From Flectobacillus longus (GTDB taxonomy: Bacteria > Bacteroidota > Bacteroidia > Cytophagales > Spirosomataceae), in assembly GCF_030056705.1 (NCBI RefSeq), contig NZ_JASHIC010000029.1, positions 49,604 to 113,603 on the forward strand: a stretch of 64,000 nucleotides of DNA, in the 5' to 3' direction. How positions within the stretch are numbered: the stretch's first letter is position 1; each line of letters opens with the position of its first letter. Below, piece by piece: positions 16,629 to 25,566 of the stretch. The notes under the pieces were generated by a model that was not told where the DNA came from, made no database searches, and was given only the letters and a program-made list of their open reading frames with translations. The position numbers were made by a program, and so were the translations under genes.

Positions 16629-19600
16629 ATGAATCAGGTGAAGATTGACTTATTTGAGGAAATAAAACATAATCCAGCCTTTTTTGATTGGATTATTTCA
16701 AACAGTTTTACAGGATATGGTTTCATGGATGACACAGAAACCAAAAAGATTTGGTTTAATGACAATATAATCGAGTTTTTGAGAAACAAAGACCTCGACC
16801 TTCATGTCGTGCAAGAAAGTTTATGGCAACATCTTCCTTTTTCTTCAGGAGATTTTAAAATATTTTTAAACAATTCAGCTCAAGACAAAATATGTCTTGA
16901 AGCTTTCCCTTTCCATTTTGAGGAATCAACAAAAGTTGCTTTAGGGCTAAAAATAAGCGATATAAGTAACCATGAGCGTGCTGAGTTAGTCTCTTCAATT
17001 ATTAAAAATAGAGCATTTTATATAGTTACCACCGATTTGTTTGGGAACTACAGTTTTGTCAATGAGCACTTCTGTAACGTATTTAGCTTTTCACATGAAG
17101 AAATTATTGGTCAAAATGCGCTAATAAATATCATTCCTGAAGATCATCAAAAGTGCCAAGATACCGTTGGACTATGCTTTCAGTTTCCCAATAAACCACA
17201 TCCTGTAATTCTCAGAAAACCTGACAAAAATGGCGAGGTCATCGTCAATGCTTGGGAATTTAGTGGGCAAACAGATCATCAAGGCGAAGTTTTTGAAATT
17301 CTTTGTACAGGCTATAATATCACAGATCAAATCAGAATTCAAAATGACCTTAGTGTTCTCGTGGCCACAATGTCGGATATTCTCATGGTGGTGGGGACTG
17401 ATTTCAAAATAAAGTATCTATCAAACAGCTGGGAAAGAGTATTAAACCAATCTGTAGAGGGCTGGATGGGGCTAAACTATTTGACATTAATTCATGAAGA
17501 TGATAAAGAAAAACTAGCCTCGGCTATCAAAAACTTAGGCGAATCTCAAACGCAAACCTCAGTTGAATATCGAATTTTAGATTTTTCAGAAGAGTGGGTA
17601 TGGCTTCGCTCCTCTATCAATTATGATGCTGCCACCAAAAATTTAGTTTTTACGAGTCAAAATATTTCAGAAAATAAAGAAAAAGAAGAAAAGCTCAAGG
17701 AATTGGCATTGGTTGCATCCAAAACTACAGATGCTATCATCATTGCTGATGCACGTGGACGAATAACTTGGATAAATCAAGCCTATGAAGATTTAACTGG
17801 ATACTCGCTCGAAGAGGTAATTGGACGAAAACCTTCAGAATTGATTCATGGATCTCAAACGGATGCAGAAACAGTTAAAAGAATCCGAAACGCCATCAAA
17901 AATCAGGTTCCTGTTTCTGAGGTTATTTTGAATTACACAAAAGATAAACAGACCTATTGGGTAGACATCACAATAAATCCTGTTTTTGATGAAAATAATC
18001 ATTGCACCAACTACATTGCCGTAGAGCGAAATATTTCTGCAAAAAAAATTGCAGAAGATGAGCTTCAAGATACAAAAGCATCCCTTCAGCAAACCAGTGA
18101 AGTAGCGCTGGTCGGAGGATGGGAATTGAGAGTACCCAACAGAGACCTCTATTGGACTGACATCACAAGAAGTATTTTTGAAGTTGAACCAGACTTTATT
18201 CCTGCCTTAGAAAAAAGCGTAAATTTCTACACTCCAGAATATAGAAATTTGCTTCTTGAATCAGTAGAAAATTGTATTAAACATCAGCAAAGCTTTGACA
18301 TCGAAGTAGAAATATTTACACAAAAGGGTGTGAAAAAATGGCTACGATTGATTGGCAAAATGGATGTTGAGTCTACTCCTCAAAAAGCCTATGGTGTAGT
18401 TCAAGATATTACAAAAGTAAAAATTGCAGAAGAAGAAGCAAAAAAATCGACCTTGCTACTTCAAAAACTATCAAGTCAAGTGCCTGGTAGTTTGTATTTA
18501 TATGAATTTTCTGAAAAAACTGGAAGATTTTCGTTCCCTTATGTATCTGCTGGTATTTCGGAGATATATGAGGTAGCACCAGAAAAGATCATACAGAATC
18601 CTGAGTTAATTTTCAGCAGAATCATTCCAGAAGACCAACAACGGGTTATTGACAGCATGCAGTTTGCCCTAAATTCATTTATCCCATGGGAACAAGAGTT
18701 TAGAATTTTAGATTCTAAGGGTAATATAAAATGGCTAAGAGCTGCTTCAACTCCAGAAAAAACAGAGGACGCTTCATTATGGCATGGATACCTGCAAGAT
18801 ATTACGAAGAGAAAGGAGTTTGAATACCAGATAACTAATTCTGAAGAAAAATTCAGAAGTTTATTCGACTATACCTCAGATGCAGTAGTGCTTTACAATC
18901 AAAATGGTATTATGGACTGTAATCCTGCGACATTGAGATTATTGGGCGTAGCTTCCAAAAGCGAACTCATTGGAAAGCATCCGATTGATTTCTCACCAGA
19001 ATATCAACCAAACGGTATAAAAAGTGCAGATATGATTCATGATGTGCTCCTTGAACTTAAAGATAAGGATTTTTATGGGTTTGAATTTTTGCATAAAAAA
19101 ATGGATACAGGAGAGTCTTTCCCTTGTGATATTCTTTTGAACTCAATTAATATCAGCGGAACAAGGATTGTTCAGTCCGTTATCAGAGATATTACTTCAC
19201 GCAAAGAAACTGAAGCTCAATTAATGAAAGCCAGAGAACAGGCTGAAGCTGCAAGTCGTTCAAAATCAGAGTTTTTGGCAAATATGAGTCACGAAATCAG
19301 AACTCCTTTAAACGGTGTTATTGGATTTACAGATTTGTTGATGAGAACTCAATTGGACGAAACCCAACAACAATATATGTCAACTGTCCATCAAAGTGCC
19401 AACTCTTTGCTTGATATTATTAATGACATCTTGGACTTTTCTAAAATAGAAGCTGGCAAATTGGAGTTAGCTCCTGAAAAAATTGATTTACTAGAATTGG
19501 GAGGCCAAGTGGCGGATATGATTAAGTTTCAAGCTCACCGCAAAGACTTAGAAATGCTTTTGAATATTTCTCCATTAGTTAATAGATATATTCATGCCGA

Positions 19601-21185
19601 CCCAATACGCTTGCGCCAAGTGCTCGTCAATTTGCTGGGTAATGCTGTAAAATTCACCCAAACAGGGGAAATCGAGTTAAAGGTGGAAGTTCTTTCGTCT
19701 AGCCCTAAGAACCCTACTTTATTCAGATTTTCGGTAAGAGATACGGGAGCAGGAATCGAACCTAAAAATCAACAAAAAATATTTGAAGCATTTTCTCAAG
19801 AGGATGCCTCAACAACTCGAAAATTTGGCGGAACAGGTTTAGGCTTAACCATTGCTAATAAGTTATTGGCCTTGATGAACAGCCAATTACAATTAGAAAG
19901 CACCCCTGGATTGGGAAGTACTTTTTACTTTGATGTAGCTTTCGAAACTGAACAAGCAGGACCAATCAAAACCAATCTACCTTTATCTATTCAAAAAGTA
20001 TTGATTGTAGACGATAACGATACTAATAGATTAATTATCCACGAAATGTTGGCTCTTAAGCAAATAGAGTCCGTTTGTGCCAAAAATGGTATCGAAGCTT
20101 TAGATAAATTAAAATTAGACAAAACATTTGATGTGGTTTTAATGGATTACCACATGCCATATCTCGATGGAATCGAAACAACTAGACACATCAGAAATAA
20201 ACTAGGAATTGAAGCAAAAGATCTGCCAATTATTTTGTTTTCAAGCTCTTCCGACGATGATAGTCTTCAGGTTGCTTGCCAGGAATTAGCTATCCAACAA
20301 AGATTGGTAAAACCTATCAAGATTCAGCAATTTTATGAGGCACTTTCTCGACTTCATACTAGCAATGATACTATTCAAGCTAGCAATACAGGATTTGCAG
20401 ATAATGCGATAGCCGAATCTTTTCAAGCTAAATTGGATATTCTACTAGTGGAAGACAATCCTGTAAATATGCTTTTGGCAACTACTTTTTTAAATAAAAT
20501 AGTACCAAATGCAACAATCATCAAAGCTAATAATGGAGCTGAAGCACTCGAAAAGTTTCAGAAAAAACGCCCAGATATTGTATTCATGGATATCCAAATG
20601 CCTGTAATGAATGGTTATGAAACAACTACAGCCATCAGAACAATCGAGGCTGGAGGTCAACCTGTTCCGATTATAGCACTCACAGCAGGTACAGTAGTAG
20701 GTGAAAAAGAAAGATGTTTGGAAGCTGGCATGAGTGATTATATAACAAAACCAGTTTTGAAAGCTACTATCCAGAAAATGATTACAAAATGGGTATTAGA
20801 CAAATCTGAACAAGAAGATTTATCCAATTTGTCATCAAAACAACTATTAATCCATTTTGATAAAAATGAGTTGATAGAAAGAACTGGTGCTGATGATGGG
20901 TTGATTGCCCAATTGATGGAGTTGGCTTTCTTACAAACAGATAGTTTTTTGGCTGAGATTCAGGATGCCTTTACATCACAAGATTGGACATTGGTTCAAT
21001 CGCTAGCACACAAACTCAAAGGAACAGCCCTTTCTGTAAGTTTTATCAAGCTTGGCAATATTGCGAGTGAATTAGAAGAATTACCAAATCCAGAACCTAT
21101 TAAAGTCAAAAATCTAATTCATGAACTAATTCAAGAAATAGAATGGCTGGGAGCATTGAAACCATCTATCCTTATTTTAAATTAA
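16629..21185 (+). CDS. Hybrid sensor histidine kinase (PAS array, HisKA, HATPase, 2 REC, Hpt)
   Basis: This 1518-residue phosphorelay protein has no transmembrane segment. Repeated PAS/PAC units fill residues 1-860, shown by recurring ends such as ITDQIR, NISENKE and RDITSRKETEAQL. The HisKA box MSHEIRTPLNGVIGF carries His888. HATPase_c follows with RQVLVNLLGNAVKF (N box), RDTGAGIEP (G1) and FGGTGLGLTI (G2). Receiver 1 (VLIVDDNDTNR) has Asp1173 in LMDYHMPYLDG; receiver 2 (ILLVEDNPVNM) has Asp1321 in FMDIQMPVMNG. A C-terminal Hpt has His1461 in SLAHKLKGTAL. All four phosphorelay stations are therefore in one chain, as in BarA/ArcB-type kinases. No response regulator is adjacent, so the output partner is unknown. 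Confidence 0.93.
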   Translation: MNQVKIDLFEEIKHNPAFFDWIISNSFTGYGFMDDTETKKIWFNDNIIEFLRNKDLDLHVVQESLWQHLPFSSGDFKIFLNNSAQDKICLEAFPFHFEESTKVALGLKISDISNHERAELVSSIIKNRAFYIVTTDLFGNYSFVNEHFCNVFSFSHEEIIGQNALINIIPEDHQKCQDTVGLCFQFPNKPHPVILRKPDKNGEVIVNAWEFSGQTDHQGEVFEILCTGYNITDQIRIQNDLSVLVATMSDILMVVGTDFKIKYLSNSWERVLNQSVEGWMGLNYLTLIHEDDKEKLASAIKNLGESQTQTSVEYRILDFSEEWVWLRSSINYDAATKNLVFTSQNISENKEKEEKLKELALVASKTTDAIIIADARGRITWINQAYEDLTGYSLEEVIGRKPSELIHGSQTDAETVKRIRNAIKNQVPVSEVILNYTKDKQTYWVDITINPVFDENNHCTNYIAVERNISAKKIAEDELQDTKASLQQTSEVALVGGWELRVPNRDLYWTDITRSIFEVEPDFIPALEKSVNFYTPEYRNLLLESVENCIKHQQSFDIEVEIFTQKGVKKWLRLIGKMDVESTPQKAYGVVQDITKVKIAEEEAKKSTLLLQKLSSQVPGSLYLYEFSEKTGRFSFPYVSAGISEIYEVAPEKIIQNPELIFSRIIPEDQQRVIDSMQFALNSFIPWEQEFRILDSKGNIKWLRAASTPEKTEDASLWHGYLQDITKRKEFEYQITNSEEKFRSLFDYTSDAVVLYNQNGIMDCNPATLRLLGVASKSELIGKHPIDFSPEYQPNGIKSADMIHDVLLELKDKDFYGFEFLHKKMDTGESFPCDILLNSINISGTRIVQSVIRDITSRKETEAQLMKAREQAEAASRSKSEFLANMSHEIRTPLNGVIGFTDLLMRTQLDETQQQYMSTVHQSANSLLDIINDILDFSKIEAGKLELAPEKIDLLELGGQVADMIKFQAHRKDLEMLLNISPLVNRYIHADPIRLRQVLVNLLGNAVKFTQTGEIELKVEVLSSSPKNPTLFRFSVRDTGAGIEPKNQQKIFEAFSQEDASTTRKFGGTGLGLTIANKLLALMNSQLQLESTPGLGSTFYFDVAFETEQAGPIKTNLPLSIQKVLIVDDNDTNRLIIHEMLALKQIESVCAKNGIEALDKLKLDKTFDVVLMDYHMPYLDGIETTRHIRNKLGIEAKDLPIILFSSSSDDDSLQVACQELAIQQRLVKPIKIQQFYEALSRLHTSNDTIQASNTGFADNAIAESFQAKLDILLVEDNPVNMLLATTFLNKIVPNATIIKANNGAEALEKFQKKRPDIVFMDIQMPVMNGYETTTAIRTIEAGGQPVPIIALTAGTVVGEKERCLEAGMSDYITKPVLKATIQKMITKWVLDKSEQEDLSNLSSKQLLIHFDKNELIERTGADDGLIAQLMELAFLQTDSFLAEIQDAFTSQDWTLVQSLAHKLKGTALSVSFIKLGNIASELEELPNPEPIKVKNLIHELIQEIEWLGALKPSILILN

Positions 21186-21210
21186 TATTTTGGCTAAAAT
21201 CAGGTAAATT

Positions 21211-21248
21211 TTTCAAGAGGGTGCAAAGAAAATTGCACCCTCTTGAAA
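21211..21248. terminator. Bidirectional terminator between hybrid kinase and acetoacetyl-CoA synthetase
   Basis: A perfect 16-bp stem, TTTCAAGAGGGTGCAA (21211-21226) and TTGCACCCTCTTGAAA (21233-21248), lies between convergent genes with A/T tracts on both sides. Confidence 0.9.
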
Positions 21249-21273
21249 AAACTATAATAAATTTATCCTTTTG

Positions 21274-23199
21274 CTAATGAAAATTTCTAAAAAACTCCAA
21301 ACTCTGAGGATTTCGCACAGCACCAATGTTAACAGCTTTTTCAAAAGGTTTTCCTTGAATGAGTTTTTTTACGGGCAATTCTAATTTTTTGCCAGAAATC
21401 GTATAAGGAATTTCTAAAACCTGTATAATTTGGTCTGGAACATGTCGAGGTGAATATGTTTCTCTTAGGACTTTTTTGATTATTTGTTTTTGAGAATCAT
21501 CTAATTCGAGCCCTTCTTTTGTAACTACAAACAATGGCATAAAATCTTTGTCCTCCAAATGAATAATTAATGAATCTTTGACAAATCCGAGTGCTTCAAC
21601 AGCACGATATATTTCGGCAGTACCTATACGAATGCCCCCGCGATTGAGGGTAGCGTCCGACCGTCCAGCAATTACTAAACCTCCTGTAGATGTCAATTTC
21701 ACCCAATCACCATGACGCCAATTATTGGGATACTCTTCAAAATAGCTAGCTTTATATCGCTCAAAATCTGGGTCATTCCAAAAGGAAACAGGCATAGATG
21801 GCGTTGGTTGAGTGATAACCATCTCCCCTATTTCATCATGTAAAGGCATCCCATTTTCGTCCCAAGCCTGTAAATCAACCCCTAATCCTATACATTGAAT
21901 TTCGCCTTCATATACAGGAGAGATAGGGTTTCCACCTACAAAAGCGGTACAAACATCTGTCCCACCCGAAATTGATGCAAGCCATACTTCTGGATTTACT
22001 TGTTCGTATATCCAATCAAATCCTTCGGGTGACAAAGGAGAACCTGTCGAGCCTATCGAGCGTAAATGTTCAAACGTATAGTTTACTCGTGGGCGGACTT
22101 GCTCTTTCATACAGGCATGAATAAAAGCAGCACTGGTACCAAAATGATGCACAGGCGTTTCGGCCACTAATTGCCAAAGCGTTTCCATATTGGGATACCC
22201 TGGGCTTCCGTCGTACAATACCAAAGTAGCCCCTGAAAAAAGTACTGAAATGGAAAAATTCCACATCATCCAACCAGTCGTCGAAAACCAGAAATAGTTT
22301 TCATTTTCTTTTACATCATTATGAAAAAGAAGGTACTTTTTATGCTCCAGTAAAATTCCTCCATGACCATGAACAATCGGCTTTGGAACACCTGTAGTAC
22401 CCGAAGAATAAAGAATATACAAGGGAAAATCGAATGATAACGGCTCAAATGTTAATACGCTATTACGATTTGAAACCGTTGTATTCCAATCAACTGTATT
22501 CGGCAAGGTATTGCCAATAGACATATAATCAATCAAAATAGTCTGCTGCAAACTTGGCAAATTCTCTTGGAGATTGGCCACTACGGCACTTCTATCAAAG
22601 ACTTTGCCCCCATACGAATACGAATTTACGGAGATTAATACCTTCGGTTCTATCTGTCCAAAACGCTCCAAAACACTTCCTCCTCCGAAATCAGGTGAAG
22701 CACTTGACCAAATTGCCCCAATTGAAGCAGTCGCTAAAAATGCTATTACAGCTTCAGGAATATTGGGTAAATAACCACAAATGGTATCCCCTTTTTGTAC
22801 TCCTATTGAACGTAAATATTCAGCCAATGAGGCAGTTTTTTGATGAAGTTCTGCCCAAGAAATGGCACGAAGTGGGGAGGTTTCTGATTGAAAAAGAATC
22901 GCAGGACGATGACTAGTTTCGAAGGAAAATACATGTTCAGCATAATTGAGCTGAATTCCCTCAAACCATTTGGCATGAGGCATTTTTCCAGAAACTACTT
23001 CCGAATATTGTCCAGTGAATTGAATACCAGAATAATGTAAAAATATATCCCAAAACTTGGAGATATCTTTTACTGACCATTGCCAAAGTTCCTGATAATT
23101 ATTGAATTGCAAACCATATTCATGCGAAAGATAATCCATAAATCGCTTGAGATTGGACTGCTCAATTTGTTGCTCGCTAGGCGACCAAAGAATTTTCAT
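21274..23199 (-). CDS. aacS: Acetoacetyl-CoA synthetase (acetoacetate-CoA ligase)
   Basis: This cytoplasmic ANL-superfamily ligase activates acetoacetate with ATP and CoA. The 641-residue length and the N-terminus (ILWSPSEQQIEQSNLKRF, then MPHAKWFEGIQLNYAEHVF) are characteristic of acetoacetate-CoA ligases rather than acetyl-CoA synthetase. The adenylation motifs are YILYSSGTTGVPKPIVHGHG, the SGGTDVC segment, GRSDATLNRGGIRIG, and near the C-terminus YTISGKKLELPVKK with the catalytic Lys. It probably serves ketone-body or leucine/butanoate metabolism. The upstream neighbour is an amino-acid dehydrogenase with its own terminator between, so the two are likely separate transcripts. Confidence 0.9.
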   Translation of the reverse strand: MKILWSPSEQQIEQSNLKRFMDYLSHEYGLQFNNYQELWQWSVKDISKFWDIFLHYSGIQFTGQYSEVVSGKMPHAKWFEGIQLNYAEHVFSFETSHRPAILFQSETSPLRAISWAELHQKTASLAEYLRSIGVQKGDTICGYLPNIPEAVIAFLATASIGAIWSSASPDFGGGSVLERFGQIEPKVLISVNSYSYGGKVFDRSAVVANLQENLPSLQQTILIDYMSIGNTLPNTVDWNTTVSNRNSVLTFEPLSFDFPLYILYSSGTTGVPKPIVHGHGGILLEHKKYLLFHNDVKENENYFWFSTTGWMMWNFSISVLFSGATLVLYDGSPGYPNMETLWQLVAETPVHHFGTSAAFIHACMKEQVRPRVNYTFEHLRSIGSTGSPLSPEGFDWIYEQVNPEVWLASISGGTDVCTAFVGGNPISPVYEGEIQCIGLGVDLQAWDENGMPLHDEIGEMVITQPTPSMPVSFWNDPDFERYKASYFEEYPNNWRHGDWVKLTSTGGLVIAGRSDATLNRGGIRIGTAEIYRAVEALGFVKDSLIIHLEDKDFMPLFVVTKEGLELDDSQKQIIKKVLRETYSPRHVPDQIIQVLEIPYTISGKKLELPVKKLIQGKPFEKAVNIGAVRNPQSLEFFRNFH

Positions 23200-23281
23200 A
23201 GTTTTACGGTTGAGATTGAATTAGCAGAGAGGCAAAATATTCAAAATAGCGCTATTTTCAAAAGAGATTTTTCAGGAATAA

Positions 23282-23330
23282 AATAAGAGGCAACTCAGTC
23301 TTGACATTTTGACTGAATTGCCTCTTATTT
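23282..23330 (-). terminator. Terminator downstream of the amino-acid dehydrogenase
   Basis: AATAAGAGGCAA (23282-23293) pairs with TTGCCTCTTATT (23319-23330), and the inner CTCAGTC/GACTGAA arms extend the stem. It begins 3 nt past the stop of the minus-strand gene at 23334. Confidence 0.85.
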
Positions 23331-23333
23331 TTC

Positions 23334-24593
23334 TTACACTAATTCTACTTCCACTTTATTTTCTAATTTTTCCAAAGCAATACGATATAATTCATTTGCC
23401 AGCAAAGTTTTGCCTTGGTGTTGTGCGTGTAATTTGTCTAAAGCTTTGTAAATCGTTTCGGAAACATCTTCAAAAATTCCCTCATCAGTCACCATCGCCG
23501 AGTCGCTCATCAAGTAGGCAAATACACGAGCCATTCCACAATTAGCTACAAAATCAGGAATCAGCGCTACTTTGGCATCTGCCATTTCCATGGTTGTTCC
23601 ATAGAAAATCTCAGGGTCGTTAAAAGGTACATTGGCGCCACAAGAAATTACTTCGAGACCATTATTTACCAATTTTTCCACCTGCTCTGCACTTACAATT
23701 CTTGAAGCTGCCGCTGGAATAAATATCTCAGCTCCTACTTCCCAAATTTTGGCATTTGTTTCCTCAAAGCTCAACATATTTTCAGCATATAAGGTATTTT
23801 GCTTTTTGTTAAAGAAAAGGTCTTTGATTTCTTCTAATCCCAAACCTTCGGGCACAACCAAACCACCATTTCTATCAATAATACCTACAATTTTGACACC
23901 CATACGCGCCAAATTGAGTCCAGCAGCGGCAGCTACATTTCCCCAACCTTGAATAATTGCTCTTTTTTCTGATAAATCACCACCCCACAACGTGTAGTAA
24001 TGCTTGACAGCCTCAGCCACTCCATAGCCCGTAATCAAATCCGAAACGGTATATCTATGAATGTTTTGGCTTGAAGTCGGTGTGTAATTCCAGTCTTCAA
24101 TAATTTTAGAAACACCTTGACGCAACTGACCAATCAAGCGTATTTTTTGTGCCTCAGAAGCATGAAAATGTCCATTAACAATACCTTCTTGTGGATGCCA
24201 TAAGCCATATTTTTCGGTTACAGGAATTACTTCATGTACCTCATCAACATTTAGATCACCACCTGTTCCGTAATAGTTTTTCAAAAGCGGTGCAACTGCT
24301 TTATACCAACGCTCCAAAACACCCTTTTTGCGTGGATCGCTTGGGTCAAAATTGATACCAGATTTGGCTCCACCGATTTGAGGACCAGATACTGTAAATT
24401 TGATTTCCATGGTTTTAGCCAAAGATTCTACCTCACGCTTATCAAGTCCTTTGCGCATACGAGTCCCTCCACCCGCAGCCCCTCCACGTAGGGAATTGAT
24501 GACTACCCATCCCTCGGCTTCAGTTTCAGAATCTTTCCATTCAAATACGATTTCTGGTCGTTTGTTTTCAAATCTTTTGAGTGCTTCTTTCAT
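23334..24593 (-). CDS. Glu/Leu/Phe/Val dehydrogenase family protein
   Basis: The predicted role is reversible NAD(P)-dependent oxidative deamination of glutamate or a related amino acid in the cytoplasm. The 419-residue sequence has the substrate-binding region LRGGAAGGGTRMRKG, the catalytic lysine segment GPQIGGAKSGINFDP, GTGGDLNVDEV, and a second Rossmann domain (AIIQGWGNVAAAAGLNLARMG). The length fits the hexameric small-subunit class. The exact amino-acid substrate cannot be read reliably; this branch, common in Bacteroidota, is usually labelled Glu dehydrogenase but is divergent from GdhA. It is flanked by a terminator downstream and a 0.26 kb spacer upstream. Confidence 0.85.
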   Translation of the reverse strand: MKEALKRFENKRPEIVFEWKDSETEAEGWVVINSLRGGAAGGGTRMRKGLDKREVESLAKTMEIKFTVSGPQIGGAKSGINFDPSDPRKKGVLERWYKAVAPLLKNYYGTGGDLNVDEVHEVIPVTEKYGLWHPQEGIVNGHFHASEAQKIRLIGQLRQGVSKIIEDWNYTPTSSQNIHRYTVSDLITGYGVAEAVKHYYTLWGGDLSEKRAIIQGWGNVAAAAGLNLARMGVKIVGIIDRNGGLVVPEGLGLEEIKDLFFNKKQNTLYAENMLSFEETNAKIWEVGAEIFIPAAASRIVSAEQVEKLVNNGLEVISCGANVPFNDPEIFYGTTMEMADAKVALIPDFVANCGMARVFAYLMSDSAMVTDEGIFEDVSETIYKALDKLHAQHQGKTLLANELYRIALEKLENKVEVELV

Positions 24594-24853
24594 TAGTTTG
24601 TCGAGTGCTAATGGTCTAATTTGTTAAAATTTATCGTACAATATCAAAGGTTAATTATCGCTACAATATTAGTTGTTTTAACAAATATTAGCAAACAAAC
24701 ATTGAAGAATAAATCTACAATATTTCAATACCCGAAGAATAAGTTATTACTAGAATACTTTTCCAGCTTTTAAGAATATCCTAATTTAGTATTTAGCTAC
24801 TTGAACGTGCTTCTTGTAGTTGACATAACACCTACAATAAACTTACTAACGCC

Positions 24854-25318
24854 ATGTTCTATTCACTAAAAAAATTGCACCCCACCTTGAGGTTTTTTAT
24901 TCAGCTCATTATAGTCTACCTCCTTTTTCACCTGCTATTCCGTTTAGGAATATGGTTACTGGAACTATATCCCTATGAGCCTCCATTCGCCGAATTTAAG
25001 GTCTCTGATGTTTCTCAACCTCAAAATTTTGTAGATTCCGTTTCTTCTTCAAAAGGCTCTTCACACTCCGTACTACTGTTAAAAATTACAGGTGAATTAG
25101 ACGATAGTGCTGAGGTATCTTATGGTTTTTATGCTTTTGAAAAGAGAAAAGGGATAAAAACTTCAAAATTCATAATGAACACTACAACAAAGCTTTCTAA
25201 AGGGAAAATAAATATCGATGAACGACATGACTATTATTCCAGCGATACGATTCATGTTTTTTTCACTCCAAAAGGTTCAAAAAAAGGTTGGTTAAAAATA
25301 CGAACCTCTATCAGGTGA
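24854..25318 (+). CDS. Small membrane-anchored protein of unknown function
   Basis: I do not recognise this 154-residue protein. One hydrophobic segment (residues ~12-38, LRFFIQLIIVYLLFHLLFRLG onwards) is probably an N-terminal membrane anchor. The remaining ~115 residues are polar and beta-rich (SVLLLKITGELDDSAEVSYGF), probably outside the cytoplasm, and end in a basic KKGWLKIRTSIR. It starts with a clear ATG and is flanked by divergent and convergent genes, so it is transcribed alone. The residue composition and hairpin-bounded context make it a likely real gene. Confidence 0.6.
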   Translation: MFYSLKKLHPTLRFFIQLIIVYLLFHLLFRLGIWLLELYPYEPPFAEFKVSDVSQPQNFVDSVSSSKGSSHSVLLLKITGELDDSAEVSYGFYAFEKRKGIKTSKFIMNTTTKLSKGKINIDERHDYYSSDTIHVFFTPKGSKKGWLKIRTSIR

Positions 25319-25405
25319 TAATCCTTTAGCGAGTAGTAATTGAGTGATTATTTTATGTAAAGCTCGAAGTTATTAATTTGACTGTAAGAGTTTTGACTAT
25401 TCATC

Positions 25406-25443
25406 AAAAAGGGGTCAAAAAAACAATTTTCGCCCCCTTTTTT
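25406..25443. terminator. Bidirectional terminator-like hairpin
   Basis: AAAAAGGGG (25406-25414) and CCCCTTTTT (25434-25442) form a GC-clamped stem with T-tracts in both directions, between genes converging at 25318 (+) and 25567 (-). Confidence 0.75.
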
Positions 25444-25473
25444 CGATGCTGTAATGTTTGATGACTCAGCTTT

Positions 25474-25493
25474 AGACGCAAAGCATTGCGTCT
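25474..25493. repeat. Short palindromic repeat AGACGCAA..TTGCGTCT
   Basis: A perfect 8-bp inverted repeat (AGACGCAA at 25474-25481, TTGCGTCT at 25486-25493) with a 4-nt loop lies 30 nt from the neighbouring terminator. From general knowledge similar GACGCAA..TTGCGTC palindromes are scattered through intergenic DNA of several Bacteroidota; only one copy is in this window. Confidence 0.5.
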
Positions 25494-25566
25494 CTACTTG
25501 TTTTAAAAGAATCACTAAATCATTCAACCACCACTCACGAAACACAAAGAAAGATGACTAATATTA

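Noticed and set aside
22554..22916. 120-codon plus-strand ORF
   Set aside because: It is the antisense shadow of acetoacetyl-CoA synthetase, where conserved motifs clearly define the real frame.
25348..25545. 65-codon minus-strand ORF
   Set aside because: It runs through a terminator hairpin and a palindromic repeat and has no plausible protein features.
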